Below, in pieces: positions 41,042 through 51,501 of a DNA stretch of 64,000 bases. The translations under genes and the position numbers were made by a program. This DNA comes from Faecalibacterium duncaniae. GTDB lineage: Bacteria; Bacillota; Clostridia; Oscillospirales; Ruminococcaceae. Location of the stretch: NCBI RefSeq assembly GCF_010509575.1, contig NZ_CP048437.1, forward strand, positions 1,054,001 through 1,118,000, given 5' to 3'. The notes under the pieces are model-generated. The model was not told the origin of the DNA and searched no databases. It was given only the letters and a program-made list of their open reading frames with translations. The number at the start of each line of letters is the position of its first letter. Positions within the stretch are counted from its first letter, which is position 1.

Positions 41042-42349
41042 GTGAAACAAGCAAAACACTCTGCGGGCTTCCGCCTGCACCTCATGTATACCCCCGCCCA
41101 CGCAAAGCCCGCCCCCGGGCACAGCCGGGCCATGCGCGCCGCCAGCCTGTTTCTGGCAGCGGCCTGCCTGCTGCTGAGCGTTTCGGTCTACCCGGCCACG
41201 GCGGCTACCAGCATGTCCAGCCTGCAGAACAAGCTGGATAAGCTCTCCCAGTCCATTGTACAGCACAAAAAGGAACTGTCCAATGCAAAAAAGAAGGAGC
41301 AGGCCGCCAAGGCGCTGGAATCGGAGCTGAAGGAAAAGGTCACGGTGGTCCAGAGCCAGATCAGCGTGCTGAAGGGCCAGATCGCCGAGGTGCAGAACAG
41401 CATCGGCCTGAAGGAACAGGAGATCGCCGTCAAGGAGCAGCAGATCACCGAAAAAGAAGCGGAGATCGCCGACCAGTGGGGGGATTTCAAGCAGCACATG
41501 GCCGCCATGCAGGAGCTGCGGGACGGCGGCAGCGTTGCCATGCTGTCTGCGGTGAACGACCTGTATGAGCTGCTGACCTTCAACGAGGTCATGCAGGACA
41601 TCTCCATCAAGGACACCGAGATTCTGGACAACATGAAGAACGCCAAGGAAGCGCTGGAAAGCGATAAGCTGACGCTGGAATCCCAGCGCAGCGAGCTGCA
41701 AAGCAAAAAGGCAGATCTGGATGCCCAAAACAGCCAGATGCGTGCCAAGCAGAACGAGCTCAACTCCAGCGTAGCCGCCGCCCAGATGAGCGCTGCCGAG
41801 GCGCAGCAGGCCCAGAAGGACGCGCAGGCCGCCATTGAATCGGACGAGATGAACTATGAGGCCGTCAAGAAGCAGATCCAGAAGATGATCGCCGCGGCCG
41901 CTGCCTCCAAGCCCACCCTGAGCTTTACCGGCTTCATCTGCCCGCTCAAGAGCTATAGCCGCATTTCCAGTGAGTACGGCTGGCGCAAGAACCCCGTTAC
42001 GGGGGTCAACAAGCTCCACGCCGGTACCGACTTTGCCGCCCCGGGCGGCACGCCCATCTATGCAGCCGCCAGCGGTTATGTGCAGGTGGCGGGCTGGTCC
42101 AGCGGCGGCTACGGCAACTATGTCATCATTTACCACGGCAAAATGTCCGATGGCAACCAGTACAGCACCCTGTACGGCCACATGCGGTCGGTCGCCACCT
42201 CGGCGGGCAAGTATGTCCAGCAGGGTGAGATCATCGGTTATGTGGGCAGCACGGGCAACTCTACCGGCAACCATCTCCATCTGGAGGTCTGGAAGGGCGG
42301 CTCCAAGGCCAATGCCGTCAACCCCCGTGGTTATATCCCCATGAAATAA
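41042..42349 (+). CDS. M23 peptidoglycan DD-endopeptidase with coiled coil (EnvC/PcsB-like)
   Basis: 435 residues from a GTG with AAAGGAG upstream. A signal/anchor helix (~residues 22-42) leads into a long coiled coil (~55-290, Lys/Glu/Gln rich) and a C-terminal LytM/M23 domain with the metal ligands in HAGTDFAAPGGTPIYAAASG, plus YGHM and GNHLHLEVW. The pairing with ftsEX mirrors EnvC or PcsB, which FtsX activates to split septal peptidoglycan. Confidence 0.93.
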   Translation: MKQAKHSAGFRLHLMYTPAHAKPAPGHSRAMRAASLFLAAACLLLSVSVYPATAATSMSSLQNKLDKLSQSIVQHKKELSNAKKKEQAAKALESELKEKVTVVQSQISVLKGQIAEVQNSIGLKEQEIAVKEQQITEKEAEIADQWGDFKQHMAAMQELRDGGSVAMLSAVNDLYELLTFNEVMQDISIKDTEILDNMKNAKEALESDKLTLESQRSELQSKKADLDAQNSQMRAKQNELNSSVAAAQMSAAEAQQAQKDAQAAIESDEMNYEAVKKQIQKMIAAAAASKPTLSFTGFICPLKSYSRISSEYGWRKNPVTGVNKLHAGTDFAAPGGTPIYAAASGYVQVAGWSSGGYGNYVIIYHGKMSDGNQYSTLYGHMRSVATSAGKYVQQGEIIGYVGSTGNSTGNHLHLEVWKGGSKANAVNPRGYIPMK

Positions 42350-42382
42350 TCTGCATTGTATCAAAGGAGGCCGTCAGGGCTT

Positions 42383-42490
42383 ATGAAGGAAGAAAAACGC
42401 AAGCGCATCCTGCGCGTGGGCTGTCTGATCCTGGCAGGGATCTTTGCACTTTCCATGCTGGGCAGCGTGGTTATGATGCTGCTGGTCTGA
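42383..42490 (+). CDS. 35-residue single-span membrane peptide
   Basis: MKEEKRKRILRVGCLILAGI is followed by FALSMLGSVVMMLLV: a highly charged, basic 12-residue N-terminus and one hydrophobic helix. AAAGGAGG lies 12 bases before the ATG, and the next gene begins 16 bp after the stop. Its position between the septal hydrolase and the S41 protease suggests a small partner of one of them (for example as a membrane anchor or substrate of the protease); this is inference. Confidence 0.6.
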   Translation: MKEEKRKRILRVGCLILAGIFALSMLGSVVMMLLV

Positions 42491-42506
42491 CAGAGGAGGG
42501 AAGAAG

Positions 42507-43892
42507 ATGAACCGTAAGATATCGGTCGGCATGGCGGTCAGCATCGTCATCCTGGCCATGACCGTTACCTTTTCCATTACCATGCTGGTGGCGATGCGCC
42601 TGTTTGACAGCACCGTTTCCAGCGTGAAGGAAAAGGAAAGCATGTACAACAAGATCGCTGAGGTGGACCGCTATGTCCGTAGCAACGATTACTATCCCAT
42701 CGATGAGACCACCCTCTACGACCGCCTGACGGCTGGCTACCTGCTGGGCACCGGAGACAAGTACGCCCGCTATTTCAGCGCCACCGCCTATACGGAGCTG
42801 ATGAATACCCAGAACGGCACCCTGATCGGCATTGGCGTGGAGCTGGCTGTGGATCAGTCCGGCTATGCCAAGGTCATCAAGGTCTACGATGAATCCCCCG
42901 CCAAGGAGGCAGGCATTCAGGTCGGCAACTACATCACCGCTGTGGACGGCACCGATGTCAAGAGCATGAGCAGCGTGGATGCCATCCAGACCCGCCTGCG
43001 CGGCGAGAGCGGCACCACCGTCAATGTGACCTGGCTGGACAGCGAGGCCGCCGAGCATACCGCTGACCTGACCCACTCCGGCTACAGTTCCACCACCGTG
43101 GATTACCAGATGGTGCAGGGCAATGTGGGCTACATCCGGATCCGCCAGTTTGATTCCACCACCCCCAGCGAGCTGGATTACGCCATTCGCAGCCTGAGCG
43201 CCAACGGTGCGGGCAGCCTGGTGTTTGATCTGCGCGACAACGGCGGCGGCCTGCTGGACGATGCCATCCAGTGCATCGACCTGATCGCCCCGGAGGGCAC
43301 GCTGGCCTTTGCTGAGGACAAGAACGGCACCCAGACCCTGCTGGGCACCAGCACCAGCGAATCCCAGATCGGCCTGCCCGTGGTCTGCCTGGTCAACGGC
43401 AGCACCGCCAGCGCTGCGGAGCTCTTTGCCAGCAGCCTGCGCACCCTGAATGGTGCCCGTCTGGTGGGCACCACCACGCAGGGCAAGGGCACCATCCAGA
43501 GCAGCCCCCAGCGCCTGTCCGATGGCAGTGCCGTGGTGGTCACCGTGGCAAAGCTGGTCTGCGGCGACGGCAGCTGCTTTGACGGCACCGGCCTGACCGT
43601 GGATGTGGAGCGCCCCCTGACTGCGGACGAACAGACCGCATACTATGATTACACTGTGGAGAACGATCCCCAGATCCAGCGTGCCGTGAGCACTGCCCAG
43701 CAGATGAGCGGCACCACCACCGTGAGCGGTGTCAACGAAGCGGCTTCCAGTGAAGCTGCCGACAGTGCCGCCGCCGAGAGCGTAGCGGAAGGGGACGCTG
43801 AGGCTGCATCTGCCGAGAGCACTCCGGCAGAGACCGCGCCCGCCGAAAGTGAAGCAGCAGGGGAGAGCACGGCATCCAGTAGTCAAGAATAA
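42507..43892 (+). CDS. S41 family C-terminal processing peptidase (CtpA-like)
   Basis: 461 residues. An N-terminal membrane helix is followed by a PDZ domain (~residues 105-195; GIGVELAVDQSGYAKVIKVY, AGIQVGNYITAVDG) and the S41 catalytic domain with DLRDNGGGLLDDA, the catalytic Ser in NGSTASAAELFASSL and Lys in TQGKGTIQSS. The C-terminal ~75 residues are Ala/Glu/Ser-rich low complexity, unusual for the family. GGAGG precedes the ATG. Confidence 0.93.
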   Translation: MNRKISVGMAVSIVILAMTVTFSITMLVAMRLFDSTVSSVKEKESMYNKIAEVDRYVRSNDYYPIDETTLYDRLTAGYLLGTGDKYARYFSATAYTELMNTQNGTLIGIGVELAVDQSGYAKVIKVYDESPAKEAGIQVGNYITAVDGTDVKSMSSVDAIQTRLRGESGTTVNVTWLDSEAAEHTADLTHSGYSSTTVDYQMVQGNVGYIRIRQFDSTTPSELDYAIRSLSANGAGSLVFDLRDNGGGLLDDAIQCIDLIAPEGTLAFAEDKNGTQTLLGTSTSESQIGLPVVCLVNGSTASAAELFASSLRTLNGARLVGTTTQGKGTIQSSPQRLSDGSAVVVTVAKLVCGDGSCFDGTGLTVDVERPLTADEQTAYYDYTVENDPQIQRAVSTAQQMSGTTTVSGVNEAASSEAADSAAAESVAEGDAEAASAESTPAETAPAESEAAGESTASSSQE

Positions 43893-43897
43893 GAGAA

Positions 43898-44033
43898 CAA
43901 CCCTCTCCGTCAGCGCTGACGCGCTGCCACCTCTCCCGAAGAGCGAGGTCTTGGCAATTCATGCAAAGTTTGCGGTTTTGTCAAAAGCGCCCCCTTTGGG
44001 GAAGCTGGCGAGCGAAGCGAGACTGAGAGGGTT
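43898..44033. repeat. Palindromic repeat element copy 11 between the S41 gene and rsmA
   Basis: 136 bp: AACCCTCTCCGTCAGCGCTGACGCGCTGCC, ACCTCTCCCGAAGAGCGAGGT, an AT-rich centre, GCCCCCTTTGGGGAAGC, TGGCGAGCGAAGCGAGACTGAGAGGGTT. It belongs to the CCCTTTGGG subfamily seen also in copies 12 and 13. Confidence 0.83.
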
Positions 44034-44058
44034 ATTTTGGAAAAGAAAGGATAGAGCC

Positions 44059-44913
44059 ATGCCCGAACTGACCGACCTGTCTTATGTGCGCGCCCTGTGC
44101 GAAAAATATGATTTTGCCCTCTCCAAGGGCTTTGGCCAGAACTTCATCGTCAACCCCGGCCTGCCCCCCAAGATCGTGGATGCCAGCGGCGTGGACAAGC
44201 GCTACGGCGTGCTCGAGATCGGCCCCGGCATCGGCGTGCTGACCCGGGAGCTGGCAAAGCGGGCGGCAAAGGTGGTCTCCATCGAGGTGGATGAGCGCCT
44301 GCCGCCCCTGCTGGCCGAGACCATGGCCGGTGTGGACAACTTCAAGCTGGTGCTGCAGGATGTGCTCAAGGTGGACCTGAAAGCCCTGATCGCGCAGGAG
44401 TTCCCCGGGATGCCGGTGGCAGTCTGCGCCAACCTGCCCTATTATATTACAAGCCCCATTGTGATGAAGCTGCTGGGTGACCGCCTGCCCATCGAGAGCC
44501 TGACTGTGATGGTGCAGAAGGAAGCAGCCGATCGTCTGGCTGCCGCCCCGGGTACCCGGGCCTCCAGTGCCATCAGCTGTGCGGTGAGCTATTACGCGAC
44601 CTCTAAGATGATGTTCACCGCCGCCCCGGGCAGCTTTTACCCGGCCCCCAAGGTGACCAGCGCTGTGGTGCGGATGGAGATCCGCCCCACCCCCGCCGTG
44701 CAGGTGGAGGACGAGGAGGGCTATTTTGCCCTTGTGCGCGCGGCCTTTGGCCAGCGGCGCAAGACTGCCGCCAATGCCATTGCCAGCGGCCTGGGGATGC
44801 CCAAGGATGCCGTGACCGCTGCCATTGAAGCCGCCGGTTTCGATGCCCGCATCCGTCCTGAGGCCCTGACGCTGGAGGATTTTGCAAAGATCCAGAGCGC
44901 ACTGGCACGGTGA
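44059..44913 (+). CDS. rsmA: 16S rRNA (adenine1518/1519-N6,N6)-dimethyltransferase
   Basis: 284 residues. KGFGQNFIVNPG (where the family has GQNFL), VLEIGPGIGVLTRELA for SAM and NLPYYITSPIVMKLL (catalytic NLPY) identify KsgA/RsmA. The ATG at 44059 follows AAAGGA; the frame upstream to 43849 crosses the repeat and the previous gene. It modifies the universally conserved tandem adenines of 16S rRNA helix 45. Confidence 0.96.
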   Translation: MPELTDLSYVRALCEKYDFALSKGFGQNFIVNPGLPPKIVDASGVDKRYGVLEIGPGIGVLTRELAKRAAKVVSIEVDERLPPLLAETMAGVDNFKLVLQDVLKVDLKALIAQEFPGMPVAVCANLPYYITSPIVMKLLGDRLPIESLTVMVQKEAADRLAAAPGTRASSAISCAVSYYATSKMMFTAAPGSFYPAPKVTSAVVRMEIRPTPAVQVEDEEGYFALVRAAFGQRRKTAANAIASGLGMPKDAVTAAIEAAGFDARIRPEALTLEDFAKIQSALAR

Positions 44914-44938
44914 CTTGTTTTAATAATTCGGTTTTCCA

Positions 44939-44983
44939 AAAGCAGGAGCTCTTCGCAAAGCGTGGAGCGCCTGCTCTTTTAGA
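44939..44983 (+). terminator. Terminator after rsmA
   Basis: AGCAGGAGCTCTTCGC-AAA-GCGTGGAGCGCCTGCT followed by TTTAGAAT: a long hairpin with two mismatches. Confidence 0.75.
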
Positions 44984-45151
44984 ATATAAAGCGGAAAATA
45001 CGGTGTCTTTTTGACGAGAACAATTCCGGTTGTTTTGTCCGCAGCATTGTCTGTTAAATTTCCTGCACGCTTTACCATGTAAAAGCAAATATATTTCATC
45101 GTTTTTGCGCGGCAGACTTTGCTTTTTGAAGAAAAAGCTGTGTGTGCTCCA

Positions 45152-45180
45152 TTGACATCTTTTTATTTCAATGGTACAAT
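45152..45180 (+). promoter_or_regulatory. Strong promoter of the opp operon
   Basis: TTGACA (45152-45157), 17-bp spacer, TACAAT (45175-45180), in an AT-rich stretch (45000-45180) unlike its surroundings. Confidence 0.9.
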
Positions 45181-45207
45181 ATATGACGTGTTAAGGTTTT
45201 GCGGGAG

Positions 45208-45250
45208 GAGCACAGGTGCAGACAGAGGGGTCTGTTTCTGCGCTCTTTTG
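45208..45250 (+). promoter_or_regulatory. Attenuator-like hairpin in the opp leader
   Basis: GAGC...GCAGACAGA-GGGG-TCTGTTTCTGC...GCTC forms a hairpin followed by TTTTGT, inside a 180-nt untranslated leader between the promoter and oppA. The remaining 45250-45365 holds no other recognised signal. Confidence 0.5.
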
Positions 45251-45365
45251 TATTCCCTGGCAATACAGGATTCAAAAAACCTCCGCAGAATAGTGGGAAA
45301 ATAGCAGGACATCCCGCCCTGCACCATGCACTGAAGCACGGAATTATTATAGGGAGGAAAACACA

Positions 45366-47396
45366 ATGAACAACAACTACGAGTCTCATGCAATCAGCCG
45401 CCGCAGCTTTCTGAAGGCTTCCGGTGTCGTTGGTGCCGCCGGCATTCTGGCCGCCTGCGGCGGCAACTCTGGCAGCAGCTCCACCGCTGCTTCCTCTGGT
45501 GCTACCAGCGCTCCCAACACCACCGGCGCTACCCCGCTGAAGGAGTTCATCTCCTGGGAGAGCACCAACCGTGAGCTGGAGAGCTGGAACATGCTGTACA
45601 GCCAGATGGCTTCCGACATGAATGTCACCACCAACCTGTGGGAAGGTCTGCTGAGCTTTGACTGCTACGGCAAGGCTGTGCCTTCCGTGGCCAAGGAGTG
45701 GAGCCACAATGAGGACTCTTCCGTTTGGACCTTCAACCTCCGCGACGATGTGGACTGGGTGGATGTGAACGGCGAGGTCAAGGCTCACCTGACCAGCAAG
45801 GACTTCCTCGTGGGTCTGGAGTGGGTGCTGAACGCAGCCAAGAACCAGGCCAACAACACCTCCATGCCCAACGAGACCCTGACCGGTGCTGCTGATTACT
45901 ATCAGAAGACCAGCGATATGGGCGATGCTGCTGCCGACCTGACCTACCAGGATATGCTGGATGCAGGCGTGGGCGTTGAGGCTCCGGACGACTACACCCT
46001 GGTCTTCACCTGCAAGGATCCCTGCCCCTACTTCGATACCGTTGCTGCCTACACCAGCTTCTACCCCGCCTCTGAGGATCTGATCAACGAGCTGGGCGTT
46101 GAGGGCTTCCGTGCCTGCGATTACACCAACATGTGGTACAATGGTCCCTATGTGGTGGAGGAGTTCATCAGCCAGAACACCAAGAGCTACATCCCCAACC
46201 CCAACTACTATGCAGCTGACGAGGTGTCCCGCTTCGACCGCTTCACCGTCACCATGATCAGTGACGGCACCGTTACCTTCCAGCTGTATCAGAACCGTGA
46301 GCTGGACGAGATGGATGTGGGCGAGAGCACCCTGACCACCATCCAGGCTGATCCCAACAGCGAGTACAATGCTCAGCTGTGTGAGAAGCGTCCCAAGAAG
46401 TTCAGCTACCAGATGCACTTCAACTACCAGAAGAACAACGAGGACGGCACCCCCGACGACAACTGGAACAAGGCCATCGCCAACACCGCCTTCCGTCAGT
46501 GCTTCTACAAGGGCCTGGATCTGACCAACTACTATGCCCGTACCAACAAGATCAACCCCCTGAAGTGCGAGAACGACTACTACACCATGCCCGGTGTCTG
46601 CTACAACACCCAGGGCCAGGAGTACACCACTCTGGTGGCCAAGGAGATGGGTTTTGACGGCGAGGCTTACGATGGCAAGACCATGATTCGCTTGCGTTCC
46701 AACAACGGCGACATTGCTGACCTGAAGAAGCAGGCCATGGACGAGCTGAGCGCCATCGGTGTCACCTTCCCTGTCCACGCTGCTTACCACATCATCGCAG
46801 GTTCCACCACCGCTCTGGATACCGCTACTGTGCTGAAGCAGTGCTTCACCGACAGCTTCGGCGATGACTTCATCGTGCTGGACATCAAGACCTACGTCTC
46901 CTCCATCACCCAGGAAGTCCGCAACCCGCAGCTGCAGAGCTTCGTCATCAACGGCTGGGGCGCTGACTACGGCGATCCTGTCAACTTCGTTGGTCAGGAG
47001 ATCCTGCACGACGACAACGCTTACTACAGCTGGTACTACTCCAACATCGCCAAGGTCGTTGAGGCTGGCCCCGCTGACTGGCAGAAGGATCTGGTGGCCT
47101 GCTACGAGGAGTTCACCGATCTGGTCAACACCGCAAAGGCCATCGTTGATGATACCGATGCCCGCTACGCTGCCTTTGCAAAGGCTGAGGCCAGCATGCT
47201 GAACAGCGTTCTGGCCTGCCCCTGCAACTTCGATGTTTCCTGGACTCTGACCCACGCCAACGAGTACAGCAAGATCAACGCTATGTATGGTCCCTGCAAC
47301 TACAAGGCTGTCAACTGGGAGACCAGCGAAGAGGCTTACACCACCGAGCAGTACGAGGAGTTCGCCGCTGCATTTGACGCAGCTACCAAGGCTTAA
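45366..47396 (+). CDS. oppA: Oligopeptide ABC transporter substrate-binding lipoprotein (Tat-type signal)
   Basis: 676 residues. The N-terminus combines SRRSFLKASG (twin-arginine motif, residues 11-16) with a lipobox ending in AAC (Cys31), so it is probably exported folded by Tat and then lipidated. The rest is SBP family 5 (peptide/nickel-binding) with WTFNLRDDVDWVDVNGEVKA and FRQCFYKGLDL. GGGAGG precedes the ATG. Codon use is strongly biased, indicating high expression. It is a paralogue of the convergent gene at 51502-53517. Confidence 0.95.
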   Translation: MNNNYESHAISRRSFLKASGVVGAAGILAACGGNSGSSSTAASSGATSAPNTTGATPLKEFISWESTNRELESWNMLYSQMASDMNVTTNLWEGLLSFDCYGKAVPSVAKEWSHNEDSSVWTFNLRDDVDWVDVNGEVKAHLTSKDFLVGLEWVLNAAKNQANNTSMPNETLTGAADYYQKTSDMGDAAADLTYQDMLDAGVGVEAPDDYTLVFTCKDPCPYFDTVAAYTSFYPASEDLINELGVEGFRACDYTNMWYNGPYVVEEFISQNTKSYIPNPNYYAADEVSRFDRFTVTMISDGTVTFQLYQNRELDEMDVGESTLTTIQADPNSEYNAQLCEKRPKKFSYQMHFNYQKNNEDGTPDDNWNKAIANTAFRQCFYKGLDLTNYYARTNKINPLKCENDYYTMPGVCYNTQGQEYTTLVAKEMGFDGEAYDGKTMIRLRSNNGDIADLKKQAMDELSAIGVTFPVHAAYHIIAGSTTALDTATVLKQCFTDSFGDDFIVLDIKTYVSSITQEVRNPQLQSFVINGWGADYGDPVNFVGQEILHDDNAYYSWYYSNIAKVVEAGPADWQKDLVACYEEFTDLVNTAKAIVDDTDARYAAFAKAEASMLNSVLACPCNFDVSWTLTHANEYSKINAMYGPCNYKAVNWETSEEAYTTEQYEEFAAAFDAATKA

Positions 47397-47450
47397 GTTC
47401 CCCGTTTCCCCGCCCGAAAGGGTAGAAATAAAAGTTAAGGGTTCGATAAC

Positions 47451-48401
47451 ATGTTAAAATACACGGTTAAGCGACTGCTCCAGTCGCTTGTCACAATCTT
47501 TCTGATCGCAACAGCAGTTTTCCTGATGATGCGCTGCCTGCCGACGGACTACTACTTCACTGAGGAACAGCTCATGAAGTTTACCGATCAGCAGAAGACC
47601 GCCGCTCTGGAGGCTGCTGGCCTGACCGATCCCATCCCCACCCAGCTGGTCAAGTTCTATAACAACCTGCTGCATCTGGATTTCGGCACTTCCCGCCGCA
47701 TTCAGAACGGTGCCCCGGTGGTCAAGGTCATTGGCAAAAAGTTTGGTGTCTCCATGCGTCTGGGCCTCACGGCATCCGCCATCTCTCTGGTGGTCGGTGT
47801 GCTGATGGGCATCCTGCAGGCGGCATTCAAGGACAAGGTATTCGACTGGATCGGCACGGCCTACACCGTGTTCGTCAACGCGGTCCCGTCGCTGGTGTCG
47901 TATTCTCTGGTGCTGGTCTTTGGTTCCAAGTACCTGGGATTCCCCACGCTGTATTCCACCCGCAATGTGAGTGCTTCCAGTGTGCTGCCCATCACCTGCC
48001 TTTCGCTGGCATCCATTGCAGGCTATGCCCTGTGGACCCGCCGCTACATGGTGGATGAGCTGACCCGCGACTATATCAAGCTGGCCCGTGTCAAGGGCCT
48101 GAGCTCCCGCGAGATCATGTTTAAGCATGTTCTGCGCAACGCCATGGTTCCCATGGTGCAGTATATCCCCCAGTCCATCCTGCTGACGGTGGGCGGCTCC
48201 CTGCTGATGGAACGGTTCTTCTCCGTTCCCGGCATGGGCCCCCTGCTGACGGATGCCATCCAGCGCTATGACCTGAACGTTGTGCAGACGCTGGTCATCC
48301 TCTACGCTGTGCTGGGCATCGTGGGCGTGTTCCTGGGCGATGTGCTGATGATGGTGGTTGACCCCCGTATTACTCTGACCGGAAAGGAGGAGGCTCGCTG
48401 A
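47451..48401 (+). CDS. oppB: Oligopeptide ABC transporter permease OppB
   Basis: 316 residues with six membrane helices. N-terminal YTVKRLLQSLVTIFLIATAVF and the DppB/OppB EAA loop around RVKGLSSREIMFKHVLRNAMVPM. The stop overlaps the oppC start by one base (TGATGG). Confidence 0.95.
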   Translation: MLKYTVKRLLQSLVTIFLIATAVFLMMRCLPTDYYFTEEQLMKFTDQQKTAALEAAGLTDPIPTQLVKFYNNLLHLDFGTSRRIQNGAPVVKVIGKKFGVSMRLGLTASAISLVVGVLMGILQAAFKDKVFDWIGTAYTVFVNAVPSLVSYSLVLVFGSKYLGFPTLYSTRNVSASSVLPITCLSLASIAGYALWTRRYMVDELTRDYIKLARVKGLSSREIMFKHVLRNAMVPMVQYIPQSILLTVGGSLLMERFFSVPGMGPLLTDAIQRYDLNVVQTLVILYAVLGIVGVFLGDVLMMVVDPRITLTGKEEAR

Positions 48402-49342
48402 TGGCTAAGGCATCGGATTTTGAGGGCAAGAAGCCCGAAGAACTGTTCTACTTTGTGGATTATTCCCCGGAAGAAGCTGAACGCATCGGCTACTCCAACT
48501 ATTCCTATTGGGGTTCTGTCATCCAGAACTTCCTCAAGCAGAAGGTCGCTGTCTTCTGCCTGATCCTGTTCCTGGCGCTGACAGTGTTCTCCTTCATTGC
48601 GCTGGGCATCGGCAAGTATCACTATACCACCCTGATCTCTGATTCCAGCAAGGCTTTCATCAAGCCCAACGCTGAGTACTGGTTCGGTACCGACAACCTG
48701 GGCCGTGACTACTGGTGCCAGGTGTGGTATGCCACCCAGGTTTCCATCCGTCTGGCTCTGGTGGTCGCCGTGGGCGAGAGCATCGTGGGCGTGATCTTCG
48801 GCCTGATCTGGGGCTATGTGCGCAGTCTGGACCGCTTCTTCACGGAGCTGTACAACCTGATCGACAACGTGCCCTATATCATTTATATGACCCTGATCGC
48901 CCTGATGGTGGGCCAGAGCTTCTGGATCATGGCCATCTCCATGATCGCCATCAACTGGCTTTCTATGGCACGCCGTGTCCGCAACATGGTGTTCATGTTC
49001 CGTGACCGCGAGTACAACCTCGCGTCCCGCTGCCTGGGCACCCCGCTGTGGCGTGTGCTGACCAAGAACATCCTGCCGTATCTGGTCTCCGTTATCATCC
49101 TGCGTATGGCACTGTCCATCCCGGGCACCATCAATCTGGAATCCACGCTGTCCTACCTGGGCCTGGGCCTGGGCATCGACACGCCTTCTCTGGGCCTGAT
49201 CCTGAGCAAGGTGCGCGGCTTCTTCCTGGATTATCCGTACCTGCTGGTTTTCCCTGCATCCATCGTGTCCATCATTTCCATTTCTTTCTATATTATGGGC
49301 AACGCTTTGTCGGATGCGGCTGATCCGCGCAACCACGTTTGA
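48401..49342 (+). CDS. oppC: Oligopeptide ABC transporter permease OppC
   Basis: 313 residues; a ~45-residue cytoplasmic N-terminus, then six helices. FGTDNLGRDYWCQVWYATQVS is the OppC/DppC signature, and the EAA loop is EYNLASRCLGTPLWRVLTKNILP. Confidence 0.95.
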   Translation: MAKASDFEGKKPEELFYFVDYSPEEAERIGYSNYSYWGSVIQNFLKQKVAVFCLILFLALTVFSFIALGIGKYHYTTLISDSSKAFIKPNAEYWFGTDNLGRDYWCQVWYATQVSIRLALVVAVGESIVGVIFGLIWGYVRSLDRFFTELYNLIDNVPYIIYMTLIALMVGQSFWIMAISMIAINWLSMARRVRNMVFMFRDREYNLASRCLGTPLWRVLTKNILPYLVSVIILRMALSIPGTINLESTLSYLGLGLGIDTPSLGLILSKVRGFFLDYPYLLVFPASIVSIISISFYIMGNALSDAADPRNHV

Positions 49343-49364
49343 TAGATTGGAGAGAGAGACGTAA

Positions 49365-50412
49365 ATGGATAGACAACCGATTATCTCTGCCAAAGACGTG
49401 GAGATCACTTTCAGCCTGCGCGGCCGCAAGCTGAACGCCATCCGCAAGTGCTCGCTGGACCTGTACGAAGGCGAGACCCTTGCCATCGTGGGCGAGTCCG
49501 GCTCGGGTAAGTCCGTATTCACCAAGACCTTTGTGGGTATGCTGGATGCCAACGGTATGATCACCGGCGGCTCCATCATGTACGAAGGCCGCGATATGAC
49601 CAAGTTCACCGAGAAGGATTGGCTGGGTGTCCGCGGCAAGAAGATCGCCATGGTCATGCAGGACCCTATGACCAGCCTGAACCCGCTGAAGAAGATCGGC
49701 AAGCAGATCCAGGAGAGCATTGAGCATCACCAGGGTCTGAAGGGCGAGGAAGCCAAAAAGGCTGCCATCGAGATGCTGGGCAAGGTGGGTATCCCCGACC
49801 CCGAGCGTCGGTACGAGCAGTACCCCCACGAGTTCTCCGGCGGTATGCGTCAGCGTGTCGTCATTGCCATTGCAGCGGCCTGCCGCCCGCAGATCCTGAT
49901 CTGCGACGAGCCCACCACTGCGCTGGACGTGACCATTCAGGCACAGATCCTGCAGCTGATCCGCGACCTGCAGAAGGAGCTGGGCATGTCCGTTATCTAC
50001 ATCACCCATGACCTGGGCGTTGTGGCAAACGTGGCAGACCGTGTGGCCGTGATGTACGCCGGCCAGATCGTGGAATACGGCACCGTGGAGGAGATCTTCT
50101 ACGACGCATGGCACCCCTACACCTGGGCTCTGCTGCAGGCTCTGCCGCAGCTGGGCACCAAGGGTGAGGCCCTGCCCAGCGTGGACGGTACTCCCCCGAA
50201 CCTGTTCAACGAGATCAAGGGTGACGCATTTGCGCCCCGCAACAAGCATGCGCTGGCAATCGACTTTGTGCAAGAGCCTCCGTTCTTCCAGGTGTCCGAG
50301 ACCCACGCCGCAAAGACCTGGTATCTGGACCCGCGCGCTCCCAAGATCGAGCGGCCGCACTCCATCCAGAACCTGCGTGAGAAAATGGGAAAGATGGGAG
50401 GCGCCAACTTAA

Positions 50413-50420
<8 letters not shown>
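49365..50420 (+). CDS. oppD: Oligopeptide ABC transporter ATPase OppD
   Basis: 351 residues. Walker [15 protein letters not shown], signature [14 protein letters not shown] and Walker [14 protein letters not shown], with the C-terminal oligopeptide-transporter extension ([17 protein letters not shown]). That extension lacks the cluster of cysteines found in many OppD proteins. It overlaps oppF by 8 bp. Confidence 0.95.
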
Positions 50421-51354
<934 letters not shown>

Positions 51355-51386
51355 GCTGAACCGCTTTCCTGTATTTTAACACAATG

Positions 51387-51426
51387 ACCCCGCCGCACTG
51401 GGAGCTTTCCCGCGCGGCGGGGTTTT
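51387..51426 (+). terminator. Terminator of the opp operon
   Basis: ACCCCGCCGC pairs with GCGGCGGGGT, followed by TTTGTG. Confidence 0.85.
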
Positions 51427-51440
51427 GTGCTGTCAGGGAG

Positions 51441-51478
51441 AAAAAAAGAACCGGACGCTTCAAAAACGTCCGGTTCTG
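51441..51478 (-). terminator. Terminator of the second oppA
   Basis: Minus strand: AGAACCGGACG-TTTTTGAAG-CGTCCGGTTCT followed by TTTTTTTCT. Confidence 0.88.
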
Positions 51479-51501
51479 CTTTTTGCTATGGGTTCACGCG
51501 A

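Noticed and set aside
45168..47255. 695-codon minus-strand frame antisense to oppA
   Set aside because: Shadow frame rich in Val/Gly/His, no start signal.
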